Assembly: GCF_005217455.1 (NCBI RefSeq)
Contig: NZ_SZPQ01000001.1
Coordinates: forward strand, 431,470-495,469
Source of the DNA: Martelella alba
GTDB taxonomy: Bacteria; Pseudomonadota; Gammaproteobacteria; Enterobacterales; Enterobacteriaceae
Length of the DNA: 64,000 nt
Direction of reading: 5' to 3'
Shown in pieces: positions 9,087 through 18,054 of this stretch. Positions within the stretch are counted from its first letter, which is position 1. Each line of letters opens with the position of its first letter. Both the position numbers and the translations under genes were made by a program. A model generated the notes under the pieces. That model was not told the origin of the DNA. It searched no databases and saw nothing but the letters and a program-made list of their open reading frames with translations.

Positions 9087-9121
9087 GATCATCTCCCATT
9101 CGCTCAACAGGTGGCTACAAC

Positions 9122-10048
9122 ATGAGTAAAGCTGACATTCTTATCACAGGCGCGACCGGGCGTACCGGTGGAGCAACCATTGACGAACTCTTGAACATGG
9201 GAAAATCAGTCAGGGCTTATGTTCGCGCAGAAAATGAAAACACGCAGGCGCTGAGAAAAAAAGGGGTTGAGATAGCTTTTGGCGACTTCACCGATCTTAA
9301 TGCTATCCGTGCCGCAATGGAGGGGATTAAGTCAGCTTACTTTCTTTATCCTATTGCGCCAGGGATTTTGAGTGCAACGGCATACTTTGCCCAGGCGGCT
9401 AAAGAAGCGGGAGTGACGGCACTGGTTAATTTATCGCAGAAATCAGCCAGGCGTGATGCGACAAGCCATGCCGCTCAGGATCACTGGGTGTCTGAGCGGG
9501 TCTTTGACTGGTCGGATGTCCCTGTTACCCATCTTCGCCCGACCTTCTTTGCCGACTGGTTTATCTACCCCTGGTTTGCCCGGGAAATCTGGGCCCGGAA
9601 GAAAATCGAATTTCCTTTTGGCCAAGGCCGCCATGCTCCCATCGCGACTGAAGATCAGGGTCGTGTAATAGCAACCATTCTGGCTAAACCTTACGGTCAT
9701 GGCGGTAAGACTTACTCACTGCACGGTCCGATCGAAATGGACCTTGCCGACATTGCACAGGTGATGAGTGAGGTTTTGGGTACCAAGATTGAATATGCCC
9801 CAACCTCAATAGAGGACTTCAAGGAAAAAATGGAAAATATCTACAAATTTCCTCCATTCCTTGTGCAACATCTTGTCGAGGTTGCAAAGGACTATCAGGG
9901 CGGCACTATTTTCAATGGCACCAATGATAATGTTGAGGTCATCAGTGGCGTTGCCCCTTTGTTGATGCCGGCATTCTTCAACACGTATCGGGCCTGCTAC
10001 AGCGATCCCACACAACCTGTTTCATTGCCTGAAAATCAACATGTCTGA
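9122..10048 (+). CDS. NmrA-like NAD(P)-binding protein
   Basis: 308 residues. An atypical SDR: Rossmann motif ITGATGRTGGATI near residue 8, DFTDLNAIRAAMEGI (the nucleotide-proximal Asp segment), and FLYPI, with no Tyr-x3-Lys catalytic pair in the usual place, which fits the NmrA/HSCARG group. Such proteins sense the NADP(H)/NAD(P) state or act as quinone/azo reductases (YtfG-like). AGGTGG lies before the ATG. It is the first gene of a three-gene operon with an SDR and a MarR regulator, under the dual operator just upstream, so it is probably induced by an electrophile or quinone-like compound; that is inference. Confidence 0.8.
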   Translation: MSKADILITGATGRTGGATIDELLNMGKSVRAYVRAENENTQALRKKGVEIAFGDFTDLNAIRAAMEGIKSAYFLYPIAPGILSATAYFAQAAKEAGVTALVNLSQKSARRDATSHAAQDHWVSERVFDWSDVPVTHLRPTFFADWFIYPWFAREIWARKKIEFPFGQGRHAPIATEDQGRVIATILAKPYGHGGKTYSLHGPIEMDLADIAQVMSEVLGTKIEYAPTSIEDFKEKMENIYKFPPFLVQHLVEVAKDYQGGTIFNGTNDNVEVISGVAPLLMPAFFNTYRACYSDPTQPVSLPENQHV

Positions 10049-10074
10049 ACAATAACCGTACAGAGGAAACCAAC

Positions 10075-10791
10075 ATGCTTATCAAAGATAAAACGATACT
10101 GGTCACAGGTGCAAACCGGGGTATGGGCGCAGAGCTGGTTCGCTCATTTCTGAACGCCGGGGCGAAAAAAGTTTTTGCGGGCGCACGTAATCCTTCATCA
10201 TTACCCGATTTCGACGACGCCCGGGTGGCGCGTTTGCAACTGGATATCACCAAACCAGAAGAGGTGGCTTCCGCCGTACAGGAGGCCGGGGACATCGATA
10301 TTCTGTATAATAATGCCGGAGTCATGAACTATGGTGATATCCTGACGACGCGCGCTGAGGATCTCCTTTTCAATATGAATGTCAACTACTTCGGAACAGT
10401 GAGAATGATGCAGGCATTTGCTGCCATTATTGAGAAAAATGGCGGCGGCATTATCGCCAACACCATCAGCGTTCTCGGTCTTGCTCCCATTGCGGGAATA
10501 GCGGGTTATTCAGCATCCAAGGCCGCGTTATTTTCAGCCACGCTGGCCGCCAGAAAAACCTTGCAACCCAAGAATATCGATGTCATTGCCGTCTATCCTG
10601 GCCCGATTGCGACTGATATGGCTGAGGACCTGGATATGCCCAAGGCTTCTGCCGGTGATACGGCCAATGAAATTGTTAACGGTATCATCGACGGGCAGGA
10701 AGATATCTACCCAGATCCGATTTCGAAGCAAGTTTCAGTTCTTTGGGGAAGTAATCCCAAAGGGGCGGAAAAGTATTTCGCAAGCTTGTAA
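10075..10791 (+). CDS. Short-chain dehydrogenase/reductase (SDR)
   Basis: 238 residues, classical SDR: TGANRGMG (about residues 11-18), DIDILYNNAGVMNYG, an active-site Ser in NTISVLG and YSASK as the catalytic Tyr/Lys. The GANRGMG loop followed by AGARNPS suggests an NADPH preference. GAGG precedes the ATG. It is the second gene of the NmrA-SDR-MarR operon, 26 nt after the first. The C-terminus (GSNPKGAEKYFASL) is complete. Substrate unknown. Confidence 0.86.
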   Translation: MLIKDKTILVTGANRGMGAELVRSFLNAGAKKVFAGARNPSSLPDFDDARVARLQLDITKPEEVASAVQEAGDIDILYNNAGVMNYGDILTTRAEDLLFNMNVNYFGTVRMMQAFAAIIEKNGGGIIANTISVLGLAPIAGIAGYSASKAALFSATLAARKTLQPKNIDVIAVYPGPIATDMAEDLDMPKASAGDTANEIVNGIIDGQEDIYPDPISKQVSVLWGSNPKGAEKYFASL

Positions 10792-10822
10792 TGCATGCCA
10801 GCAATAAACCGAGGGTAAGAAA

Positions 10823-11284
10823 GTGAAAATCACAACCAGTCAAAGTGGAATTGATAAGTGTAATTGTTCTGTAATACGGCAGGCGAGTCGTCGCATTTCA
10901 CGCTTCTATGACGCTCATCTTGAGCCTTCTGGTTTAAAGATTACACAGTTCCTTACCCTCGCCGCACTGTACGAAATGGAAACGGCCACAGTTAATGCCC
11001 TGGCAGAACGTATTGATGTTGAACGTACCGCAATGGGCAAAATGCTTGGTTTTCTGGAAAAGGACGGCTATCTCACCGTGAAACCCTCTTCGCTCGATCG
11101 CAGAAGCCGCGTCGTTGAGCTTACCTCTACGGGCATAAGGCTGTTCAATACGGCGCTTCCTCTCTGGGAACAGGCACAAAAAGAATTCGAACAATTGAAC
11201 GGTACTGAAACTACGCAAAAACTGATCAATGAGTTGAAACAGGTCGTGCTCGGGAAACAAAACTCCTCTGCCAGCGATGATTAA
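10823..11284 (+). CDS. MarR-family transcriptional regulator
   Basis: 153 residues starting at a GTG preceded by GAGGG. It has the winged helix of MarR proteins: ITQFLTLAALYEMETATVNALAERIDVERTAM, then LEKDGYLTVKPSSLDRRSRVVELTSTG, which contains the conserved DxRSR wing. Near the N-terminus KCNCSVIRQASRRISRFYD carries two cysteines two residues apart, in a subgroup where an N-terminal Cys is common; a redox or electrophile sensing role is possible. It is the last gene of the operon and the evident ligand for the two AGCATATGCT palindromes at its head, so it should repress its own transcription until inactivated. Confidence 0.88.
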   Translation: MKITTSQSGIDKCNCSVIRQASRRISRFYDAHLEPSGLKITQFLTLAALYEMETATVNALAERIDVERTAMGKMLGFLEKDGYLTVKPSSLDRRSRVVELTSTGIRLFNTALPLWEQAQKEFEQLNGTETTQKLINELKQVVLGKQNSSASDD

Positions 11285-11709
11285 CAGGCAATGATCGGCG
11301 CGATATTTAACCGTGAATTATCAATACGGGTTCTCCCAATGGCGATAATCTCCCAGTATGGCCTTTGCTCAAAAGTGGGAGGTTCGTGGTGTTGAATGCC
11401 AAACCACAGGCTGCGTCATTGCTCACTGAAGAACAGAAATCCAGGTTCCGGCAGTGGATTGGAAATGGCGGCAGTGTTTTTCTGTACTGGTTAGCATGGA
11501 ATAGAACCAACTGAAATTATTGTTTAAGCCGCCCATATCCCCATGGGTGGTTGAATCCCCCCGGCCCATATGTTCACGACCGGCATTGGGTCCCCCCCAA
11601 AAAAATGTTCACAAAAAAGCCCAAAACCAAGGTTGGAAAGTTGAGTTTTATGATTTATTCTTTAACAAAGAATATGCATAAATCATAAATAAAAAGTGGA
11701 GTTGCTATA
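11285..11709. other. Intergenic region
   Basis: 425 bases between the MarR gene and the epoxide hydrolase gene. A short plus-strand frame near 11390-11510 (SLLTEEQKSRFRQWIGNG) has no start and was not recognised; it may be a decayed gene end. The last 80 bases are AT-rich and probably carry the hydrolase promoter. Confidence 0.3.
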
Positions 11710-12855
11710 ATGGCGGTTCAAAATCCATTCAAAATACACATTCCAGAAGAAGATATCAATGATCTTAAAAAAAGGTTAGTTAACATAAGATGGGGATCCG
11801 TATCAAGTCATGATTGGGATAGCGGTACGCCAAGTCGTTTTTTAAAGCCTTTGATGGATTATTGGGAAGATGGTTACGACTGGCGTGAACAGGAAAGGTT
11901 AATAAATCAATACCCTCAATACATGACTGAAATAGAGGGTCACAATATTCATTACTTTTATATAAAAGGGAAAGGTTCTTCATCCGTCCCGTTAATTCTA
12001 ACGCATGGATGGCCTGACTCCTTTATGCGTTATATAAAACTGATCCCATATCTTAATGATCCTGAACGATATGGAGGTCGTGCGCAAGATTCTTTTGATC
12101 TGATCATTCCCTCACTGTCCGGCTTTGGATTTTCATCATGTGCAGGCGGTAAGTCGCTTAACAATGCACAGATTGCACATATCTGGTTTAAATTAATGAC
12201 CAACACTCTGGGATATCATTCATTCTTTGCTCATGGCGGCGATATTGGTTCAGGCGTGACACGCTATCTTGCACAATATTACCCGGAACACCTGCGAGCC
12301 ATTCACGTCGTTGATGTGGGCATTATACGAGATTTATTAACAAGCCAATCCCTTGACTCTTTAACTGCTGAACAGCAAAATTATAAAAAAGAAGCCAGTA
12401 ACTGGATGATGAAAGAGGGTGGCTATATGTCAATTCAGGCCACAAAACCTCAGACCCTTTCTTTTGGGCTGAATAACTCACCGGTTGGACTGGCCGCTTG
12501 GATAGTAGAGAAATTTAATTCATGGGGCAACCAAAAAACAGATTTGTTTGAGCGTTTCCAGCGAGATGATATTCTGACCAATATAGCGCTGTACTGGTTT
12601 ACTCAAACGATTGGGTCTTCTGTCGCAGTATATCGGGCCAACACCACAACACTGCCATCACATATTCCTCCCAAAACCCCAATTGGCGTTTCATGTTTCA
12701 AAGATGATATCTTACTACCGCCCCGTGACTGGGTATCCGAAAAATACAATTTATGCTATTGGTCTGAACTCCAAATGGGGGGACATTTCGCCGCGATGGA
12801 GTATCCAGAAAAATATGCAAACGAATTAAAAACTTTTTTTAGGAAATTTCGCTAA
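11710..12855 (+). CDS. Epoxide hydrolase, microsomal-type N-terminal domain
   Basis: 381 residues. An EHN domain comes first (about 1-110, IPEEDINDLKKRL), then an alpha/beta hydrolase: the oxyanion motif HGWPDS (99-104), nucleophile Asp178 in HGGDIGSG, and the catalytic His in GGHFAAMEYPE near the C-terminus. Such enzymes add water to epoxides through a covalent aspartyl ester. GGAG lies before the ATG. Length is normal for the family and no lesions are seen. The gene is visibly more AT-rich than its neighbours (many AAA, ATA and TTA codons) and no partner genes flank it, so recent acquisition is likely. Substrate unknown. Confidence 0.85.
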   Translation: MAVQNPFKIHIPEEDINDLKKRLVNIRWGSVSSHDWDSGTPSRFLKPLMDYWEDGYDWREQERLINQYPQYMTEIEGHNIHYFYIKGKGSSSVPLILTHGWPDSFMRYIKLIPYLNDPERYGGRAQDSFDLIIPSLSGFGFSSCAGGKSLNNAQIAHIWFKLMTNTLGYHSFFAHGGDIGSGVTRYLAQYYPEHLRAIHVVDVGIIRDLLTSQSLDSLTAEQQNYKKEASNWMMKEGGYMSIQATKPQTLSFGLNNSPVGLAAWIVEKFNSWGNQKTDLFERFQRDDILTNIALYWFTQTIGSSVAVYRANTTTLPSHIPPKTPIGVSCFKDDILLPPRDWVSEKYNLCYWSELQMGGHFAAMEYPEKYANELKTFFRKFR

Positions 12856-13006
12856 CCAAAATGCGGGGCGGACGGCGAAGAGCGTCCGCGTCTGCTTAGA
12901 GGGTATGAAAAACGCTGATCACTTTTTGGTTTATACAGTGGCTTAATAGGCTCAACCATTTCCGATAAGTCCATAATGGCGCCGTAAAAGAGAGGGGACT
13001 CTCCCA

Positions 13007-13189
13007 TTACTGACCCTTCAGTAACTTCGGATCGCGAGGATATTTACTACCCACTTCACAGCCGGTAAACCCCGCCAGCGCCATCTCGCTGATGGTTTGT
13101 TGAAAGGTATTTTCCTTGCCGAGTTCCGGCATGTCGTCATTGGTCCAACCGATAGGCGCAATAGCGAGTTTTACTTTGTCTTTATCCAT
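13007..13189 (-). pseudogene. iolE: iolE (myo-inosose-2 dehydratase), N-terminal stub
   Basis: Only the first 60 codons of iolE survive. The start ([20 protein letters not shown]) and [20 protein letters not shown] are near-identical in pattern to intact IolE, then the frame stops at residue 60 (KLLKGQ) and no downstream iolE sequence is found. IolE normally dehydrates 2-keto-myo-inositol and is about 300 residues long, so all metal-binding and catalytic residues are lost. A good AGGGAGA lies ahead of the ATG. The 150 bases downstream include an unassigned frame (MDLSEMVEPIKPLYKP). Confidence 0.88.
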
Positions 13190-14050
13190 AATGCATCTCC
13201 CTTAAATAGGTGTCGGTATTGGGGCTGCGCGTTGCGACGCGCCGGGGAAAGCTCGTGTGGCGTAACGTTGACTAACAGGAAAACCAGGCGGCCTGCCAAC
13301 ACCCTGTTGACCCCTGCTTTGCTACCATGACGCAAACCTATCGCGCGCCGCCGGACAACCCCAGTGCGGTCGAGGCGAAAAACCGAGACCGCCATAAGGC
13401 TGCCGCCCCGCATCGCGATAACATTGGTACTGATATTTGTTTCTTTCTTCAGCGTCATGCCCATGCTCTCTCGAGACGCTGTCGTGGGGGTGTTATGCCT
13501 GATCGGGTAATCCCATTTGTCACGTTCCCATTTCATTAAATAAAGAATATATATTTTATAAAAATTAATACAGAAAAAATATTCTATTCTGAGATAAAGA
13601 TCATATATTCAACGATCATTTCCGTCGCTCATCCTGTGTCACACTGTCCCTAATGAGATAATAAGGGATTTAAATTTTTAATATGTTGTTTTTTAATATT
13701 ATTATGCAAGCCGTGTTCGGCTGCTTTCATTGGATTATCAAGGCGCCGTCAGAGGGGGAGGGAAAGGGCATCAGAATGGAGAAGTGATGCGTCGCCTGTT
13801 TTGCTGGAGGTTTTTTCGTTTTTATGGGCTAACGCAGCAGTGAAATTTTAATTTCGTAATAAAATAATCAACATGGATCCGCCGGCCGGGTGCTTGGATT
13901 CTGTGGCATTCCTATTGGTTTTTCGTGACCTCGCCAGACAGCGGCGACATTGCCGCCGCCCGGCAGAATCCTCAATCAGGCGCCGGTTGGTACCCTATCA
14001 CCGCGGGTAACGGCAAAAAAACGCCAATGCCGGCCGAAAAAGTCCTAGGG
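13190..14050. other. Intergenic region within the decayed iol locus
   Basis: 861 bases between the iolE stub and the 3' end of the iolD pseudogene. The iolE promoter should lie here. A minus-strand frame at 13171-13536 is open but has no recognisable domain. The stretch 13540-13710 is very AT-rich. This is probably a mixture of decayed sequence and regulatory DNA. Confidence 0.3.
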
Positions 14051-15290
14051 TCAGTATTGGCGAGCCATGAAGATATTTTCGTTCTCTCGGCGGGCCGCGG
14101 CTTGAATATCGGCATCCACGGCGGTCTGTGCATTGCCGACTCTCCACCAACTGAAATAATTATGCAGCATGGTCTTCGGCAATACCTTAATGTCGATCAG
14201 TGTTGATGCCTGCTGTCGCGCGGCGTCGGCCAGCGCGTGGCGCAATTCCTCCTCCGTTGTCACCCGGTAGCTCTTACAGCCGTAGCCCTCGGCTATTTTA
14301 GCGAAATCCACCGGAATCATAGCGCCGGCCGATTGTGGCGCGTCGTTATCGCGGAAACGGAATTCCGTAAAAAAGCTGCCCATGCCATGCCCTAACTGTA
14401 AATTATTGATGCAACCGTTGGCCATGTTATCGAACAATATCACATTGATTTTACTGCGTTCCTGAAGAGAGGTAATGAGTTCGGAATGGGACACCATAAA
14501 AGCGCCGTCGCCCACCAGGGCGTAAACTTCCCGAGACGGCTCGGCCATCTTCACGCCTAGGGCCGCATTGACTTCATAACCCATACAGGAATAGCCGTAT
14601 TCCACATGATAACCGTGCAGCGCGGTTGTACGCCAAATCCGTTGCAAGTCTTTGGGTAAACTGCCTGAGGCGGCGACGGCCACCGCATCCGCCGGTAGCG
14701 TATGATTGTGATGATGCCCAGTACCCGGCTTTGCGCCAGTATCGGACCGGTGATACGCCTAAATTCGGCCAAAACGGATGGGTAATCCAAGGCGTCTTTA
14801 ACCTCGGGGATGAACGTACCTCCCATCACATCAATGGCGTAAACGCGCTCACGTTCCCTTTGCAATTGGCCGCGCGCGTCCGCGATCACTTGGCAACCGT
14901 CGAGCTTACCGGCATCGAAGCGGTTAATGTTCAGATTTAAAAAGGACACCGCGGGATTCTGAAAAAGCCATTTCGATGAGGGGGTGAAATCGGTATAGCG
15001 GGCCCCGCCCCCGCATTGCGTTAATGCAGGCGCTCATCAGTTGTTCCGGGCGGCAAATCCGCTCCCAATATTGACTGACGGCGCGAAAGGCATCATTGGT
15101 GGTGATACTCTGGTTGTGGGAACGTTCAGTTTGTTGCAGTACCTGATCGGGCTGGCGTGTGGCATAAACATCGCCAGGCAACAACAACGGGGGAATTCGA
15201 TTGGCGGTGGCCGCCGCCGTCACCCTATTGGCGGCGCCGGGGCCAGGGATTCAAACAAGGCATGACGTAAAGATACTGAGGCTCATCGGA
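14051..15290 (-). pseudogene. iolD: iolD (3D-trihydroxycyclohexanedione hydrolase), truncated and frameshifted
   Basis: Three consecutive blocks of IolD in different frames. About 15000-15260: [34 protein letters not shown] and [20 protein letters not shown] sequence. About 14700-14945: [20 protein letters not shown] up to GPILAQSRVLG. 14051-14700: AAASGSLPKDLQRIWRTT, EYGYSCMGYEVNAALGVKMA, the TPP motif VGDGAFM...FDNMANGC, and the natural end LPKTMLHNYFSWWRVG. Roughly the first 130 residues of the usual ~640-residue enzyme are missing, and two internal segments are deleted with frame changes. The hydrolase step of inositol catabolism is therefore absent. Confidence 0.92.
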
Positions 15291-15700
15291 TTGTGAAGAG
15301 TGGAACAATTATAGGTACTCAAAAACGTAAGAAATCTCGTTATGGAATTTAAATTTCATTTATGAGCTGAATTTCAAAATATAGAAATATTTTTTTCATT
15401 GTGGCGGGAAACGTTTGTCGGAGTGATGATCATTATTGAATAATAAGCTGAAATAGCGACACTGTAGAGCCCGATGGCTATCGGCGATGCCTCATCGGTC
15501 CGGTGCGTTTAATGAGGCATCCCACACGGCGTCATCACGCTTGTTGTCGCCAAACGGCCCCCCAGGGGCTTTATGGCGCGGCGGGGTTTGACGGCCATAA
15601 GAAAATGACGAGATATTTTCAATAATAAGTTGATTTGGAATTTTCAAACGTAATAATCAAGGCTAGCCCATCTGGTTGAATTTACGATGCGTGGTTTTTC
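15291..15700. promoter_or_regulatory. iolD-iolR divergent regulatory region
   Basis: 410 AT-rich bases between the decayed iolD and iolR. GGAATTTAAATTTCA at 15344-15358 contains a perfect AATTTAAATT palindrome and recurs (see 17593-17609 and 20708-20722). A related GGAATTTTCAAAC sits at 15637-15649, just upstream of iolR. These are candidate IolR sites serving iolD and iolR itself. Operator function is inference from recurrence and position. Confidence 0.5.
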
Positions 15701-16564
15701 ATGACAACTTCTTCTACACAGCTTTCGTCACTACAGGATGAGATACGCGACCGCTATGATACGCTCAGCAAGCGATTAAAACAGGTGGCGCGCTATATGC
15801 TGGACAATAGCCACAGTATTCCGTTCGATACCATCGCTTCCATTGCCGATAAGGCCAATGTTCCGCCTTCGACGCTGATCCGTTTCGCCAACGCTTTCGG
15901 TTTCGATGGTTTTAATGAGATGAAACAGGTCTTTCGCCAACATATGATGGAGGATACAGTCAGCTATACCGAACGGGCCCGGCTGTTCCGTCAGACCGCC
16001 GGCCGGGAAGTCAAGGCGCCGGAAACGCCCCTTGAGATATTGAGTATGTTCAGTATGGTTAATAGCCTGGCGCTGCAACAATTACCGAGTCAAATCAAGG
16101 AAACGGATCTCGCCCGCGCCGCGCAACTCCTGGCGGGCGCCAATACGATTTACGTTATCGGGCTTCGTCGGTCATTCAGCGTGGCCGCATATTTGACCTA
16201 TGCCTTGCGGCACCTCGAACGCCGGGCTTTCCTTATCGACGGGCTCGGCGGCATGTTCTCCGAGCAACTGAGCATGGTGCAGCCGGAGGATGTGGTGATC
16301 GCCATCAGTTATTCGCCGTATGCCCAGGAGGTTGTCGAGCTGGTGTCTATGGGGGCGAAAAGCGGCGCCAGGCAAATCGCCATCACTGATAGTCTGGTCA
16401 GTCCGCTGGCGGCTTTCAGCGACGTGTGCTTCGTGATGCGCGAAGCGCAGGTAGATGGGTTCCGCTCTCAGGTTTCCTCCATGTGCCTGTCGCAAACGTT
16501 GATGCTTTCTTTGGCAATGCAAAGCGCCGGCGACGTACCCGTCGATGTGGACAACGCTGACTGA
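15701..16564 (+). CDS. iolR: RpiR-family regulator of inositol catabolism
   Basis: 287 residues. The N-terminal HTH of the RpiR type (about 10-85) contains FDTIASIADKANVPPSTLIRFANAFGFDGFNEMK. The C-terminal SIS sugar-phosphate domain (about 130-270) includes ANTIYVIGLRRSFSVAAYL and VIAISYSPYAQEVVELV. RpiR-type IolR repressors of enteric bacteria control iol genes and respond to an inositol catabolic intermediate. It is complete and lies between iolD and iolB, supporting the name. A long perfect hairpin follows it. With the pathway broken, it may remain as a repressor without its usual inducer. Confidence 0.85.
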   Translation: MTTSSTQLSSLQDEIRDRYDTLSKRLKQVARYMLDNSHSIPFDTIASIADKANVPPSTLIRFANAFGFDGFNEMKQVFRQHMMEDTVSYTERARLFRQTAGREVKAPETPLEILSMFSMVNSLALQQLPSQIKETDLARAAQLLAGANTIYVIGLRRSFSVAAYLTYALRHLERRAFLIDGLGGMFSEQLSMVQPEDVVIAISYSPYAQEVVELVSMGAKSGARQIAITDSLVSPLAAFSDVCFVMREAQVDGFRSQVSSMCLSQTLMLSLAMQSAGDVPVDVDNAD

Positions 16565-16579
16565 TATCGATAGATTCCC

Positions 16580-16618
16580 GCCTCGCCGACAACGCTCCCC
16601 GAGTGCTGTCGGCGAGGC
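16580..16618. terminator. Hairpin between convergent iolR and iolB
   Basis: A perfect 12-bp stem GCCTCGCCGACA (16580-16591) and TGTCGGCGAGGC (16607-16618) with a 15-nt loop lies between the stop codons of two convergent genes. No long U-run follows on either strand, so termination efficiency is uncertain. Confidence 0.6.
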
Positions 16619-16625
16619 GTTGCCA

Positions 16626-17450
16626 TTACTCCGGTTTTCTGGGGTAATCCGCCGAATTGATCCAGGCGTGGTCTTTTTCCCAGGTGAACTGCCACTTTCT
16701 GACGGGACCCGCCATGACGTTTAAGTAGTAATCGTCATAGCCGGCCAGGGTGGCCACCGGATGATAGCCGCGCGGCACTTTGACGACATCGCGATCATAA
16801 ACCGGCATACAGGCGTCCAAACTGCGATCGTCGGTGTAAACCCGCTGGAAGCAGAATCCCTGAGACGGATCCAGCCGGTGATAATAGGTTTCTTCCAAAT
16901 AGGTTTCGTTATCCGAATTTTCCGTATCATGTTTATGACTGGGATAAGAGCTGGTGTCCCCTTCGGCGGTAAACACTTCCACCACCAAAAGGCTGTCTGC
17001 CGGCGCGCTTTCCGGCAAAATATTATGAACCAACCGCCGATTGCGTCCTTTACCCCGGTGCTCGACGCCCACGTTATCCGGCGCAATCAATCTTGCCGGT
17101 AAATTTCCCTTACCGGGCGCCCGGCACACCGCGAGTTCCACATCGCTCAGCGCAACGATGCGCGCCTGATCGTGATGAGGCACATAAACCGAATACGGCG
17201 GAATGCGCTCAAAGGGGCTCATGCGCCCGCCAATGGCGTCGAATGCGGCGAAACGCGTGGTTATGCTGGCGAAACCGGCCACCAGTACCAGACAAAGCTC
17301 TTGCTCCTCGCTGGCAAGATCCAGCGTCCGCCCTTTCCCAAGTTGATAGGCATCAAAGCCGACATAGCGCCAGCCGGCGTTTTCCGGGGTGATATGCTGA
17401 ATTCGTCCGTGGTTATCCCCCGCCTGGCATTTCGATAATAATGTGCTCAC
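16626..17450 (-). CDS. iolB: 5-deoxy-glucuronate isomerase
   Basis: 274 residues from a GTG start (VSTLLSKCQAGDNHGRIQHI) with AGGAGG seven bases upstream; the frame stays open further upstream but this is the start that matches the family. ITPENAGWRYVGFDAYQLGKG and GRMSPFERIPPYSVYVP are typical IolB. The metal-binding cupin residues are seen in SSYPSHKHD and EETYYHRLDPSQGF, and the end KWQFTWEKDHAWI is complete. IolB converts 5-deoxy-D-glucuronate to 2-deoxy-5-keto-D-gluconate. It appears intact although the steps before and after it are broken here. Confidence 0.93.
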   Translation of the reverse strand: MSTLLSKCQAGDNHGRIQHITPENAGWRYVGFDAYQLGKGRTLDLASEEQELCLVLVAGFASITTRFAAFDAIGGRMSPFERIPPYSVYVPHHDQARIVALSDVELAVCRAPGKGNLPARLIAPDNVGVEHRGKGRNRRLVHNILPESAPADSLLVVEVFTAEGDTSSYPSHKHDTENSDNETYLEETYYHRLDPSQGFCFQRVYTDDRSLDACMPVYDRDVVKVPRGYHPVATLAGYDDYYLNVMAGPVRKWQFTWEKDHAWINSADYPRKPE

Positions 17451-18054
17451 AACGTCCTCCTGTTCGTATCGATTCCTTCCCCCGATAGCGCGTTCGGCCC
17501 AGCATCCGGCTGGAATGAATAATCTATTGCGACAACCTTCGGGGTAGAGTTGATATCTTACGTCTAGAAATAAATATTCCAAATAATATTGTTTGAAATT
17601 TAAATTTAATGTGATTTGGCGCACACTTTCAACTCTATTCATGTTGATGGGGCCTTAAATCCCCGTGAGGGCCTTGTCCGGTCAAAACGGGAATTCACAA
17701 AATCAGGACGCTTATCCTGGTTGTTTTTTGCGCTGGCTCAACAAACCAACTTGGGTTTTATGTCATGTTGAATCGATTCTGCCCCAGGCTCACTCGTGTT
17801 CACCCTCGATCTTCATGTCCGTTTCAGGGAGCGGATTAACTCCGGCGGCGACAGAGATGAGAGAGAATACCCGCCGCAGATCTAAAAATTAATATTTCAT
17901 TATTTATGAATAATGAAATAAATTTTCTAATATAGACAACAGGTTTTCTTCCGGCAGTACGCCGCTTAAGCCGATGCTGGGTCCTTCGCGTTAGGGCGCC
18001 ACACTGTCGGGTATGGACAAAATTTCTTATTACTCAACTCTATAGGGACTTATT
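17451..18054. promoter_or_regulatory. iolB / alcohol dehydrogenase divergent control region
   Basis: 604 bases between the divergent iolB and alcohol dehydrogenase starts. Read on the minus strand, 17593-17608 contains AAATTTAAATTTCAAAC, sharing AATTTAAATTTCA with the iolD upstream element. A perfect inverted repeat TATTTCATTATT (17893-17904) / AATAATGAAATA (17909-17920) with a 4-nt loop lies about 135 bp upstream of the dehydrogenase start. No gene was recognised; an open frame at 17665-17892 has no supporting features. Confidence 0.5.

Noticed and set aside
13171..13536. 121-codon minus-strand frame upstream of the iolE stub
   Set aside because: It overlaps the iolE ribosome-binding region and shows no family features; treated as chance open frame in GC-rich decayed DNA.
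17451..17642. 64-codon upstream extension of iolB
   Set aside because: The GTG at 17450 has AGGAGG at the right distance and matches the IolB start; the extension covers the AT-rich operator region.
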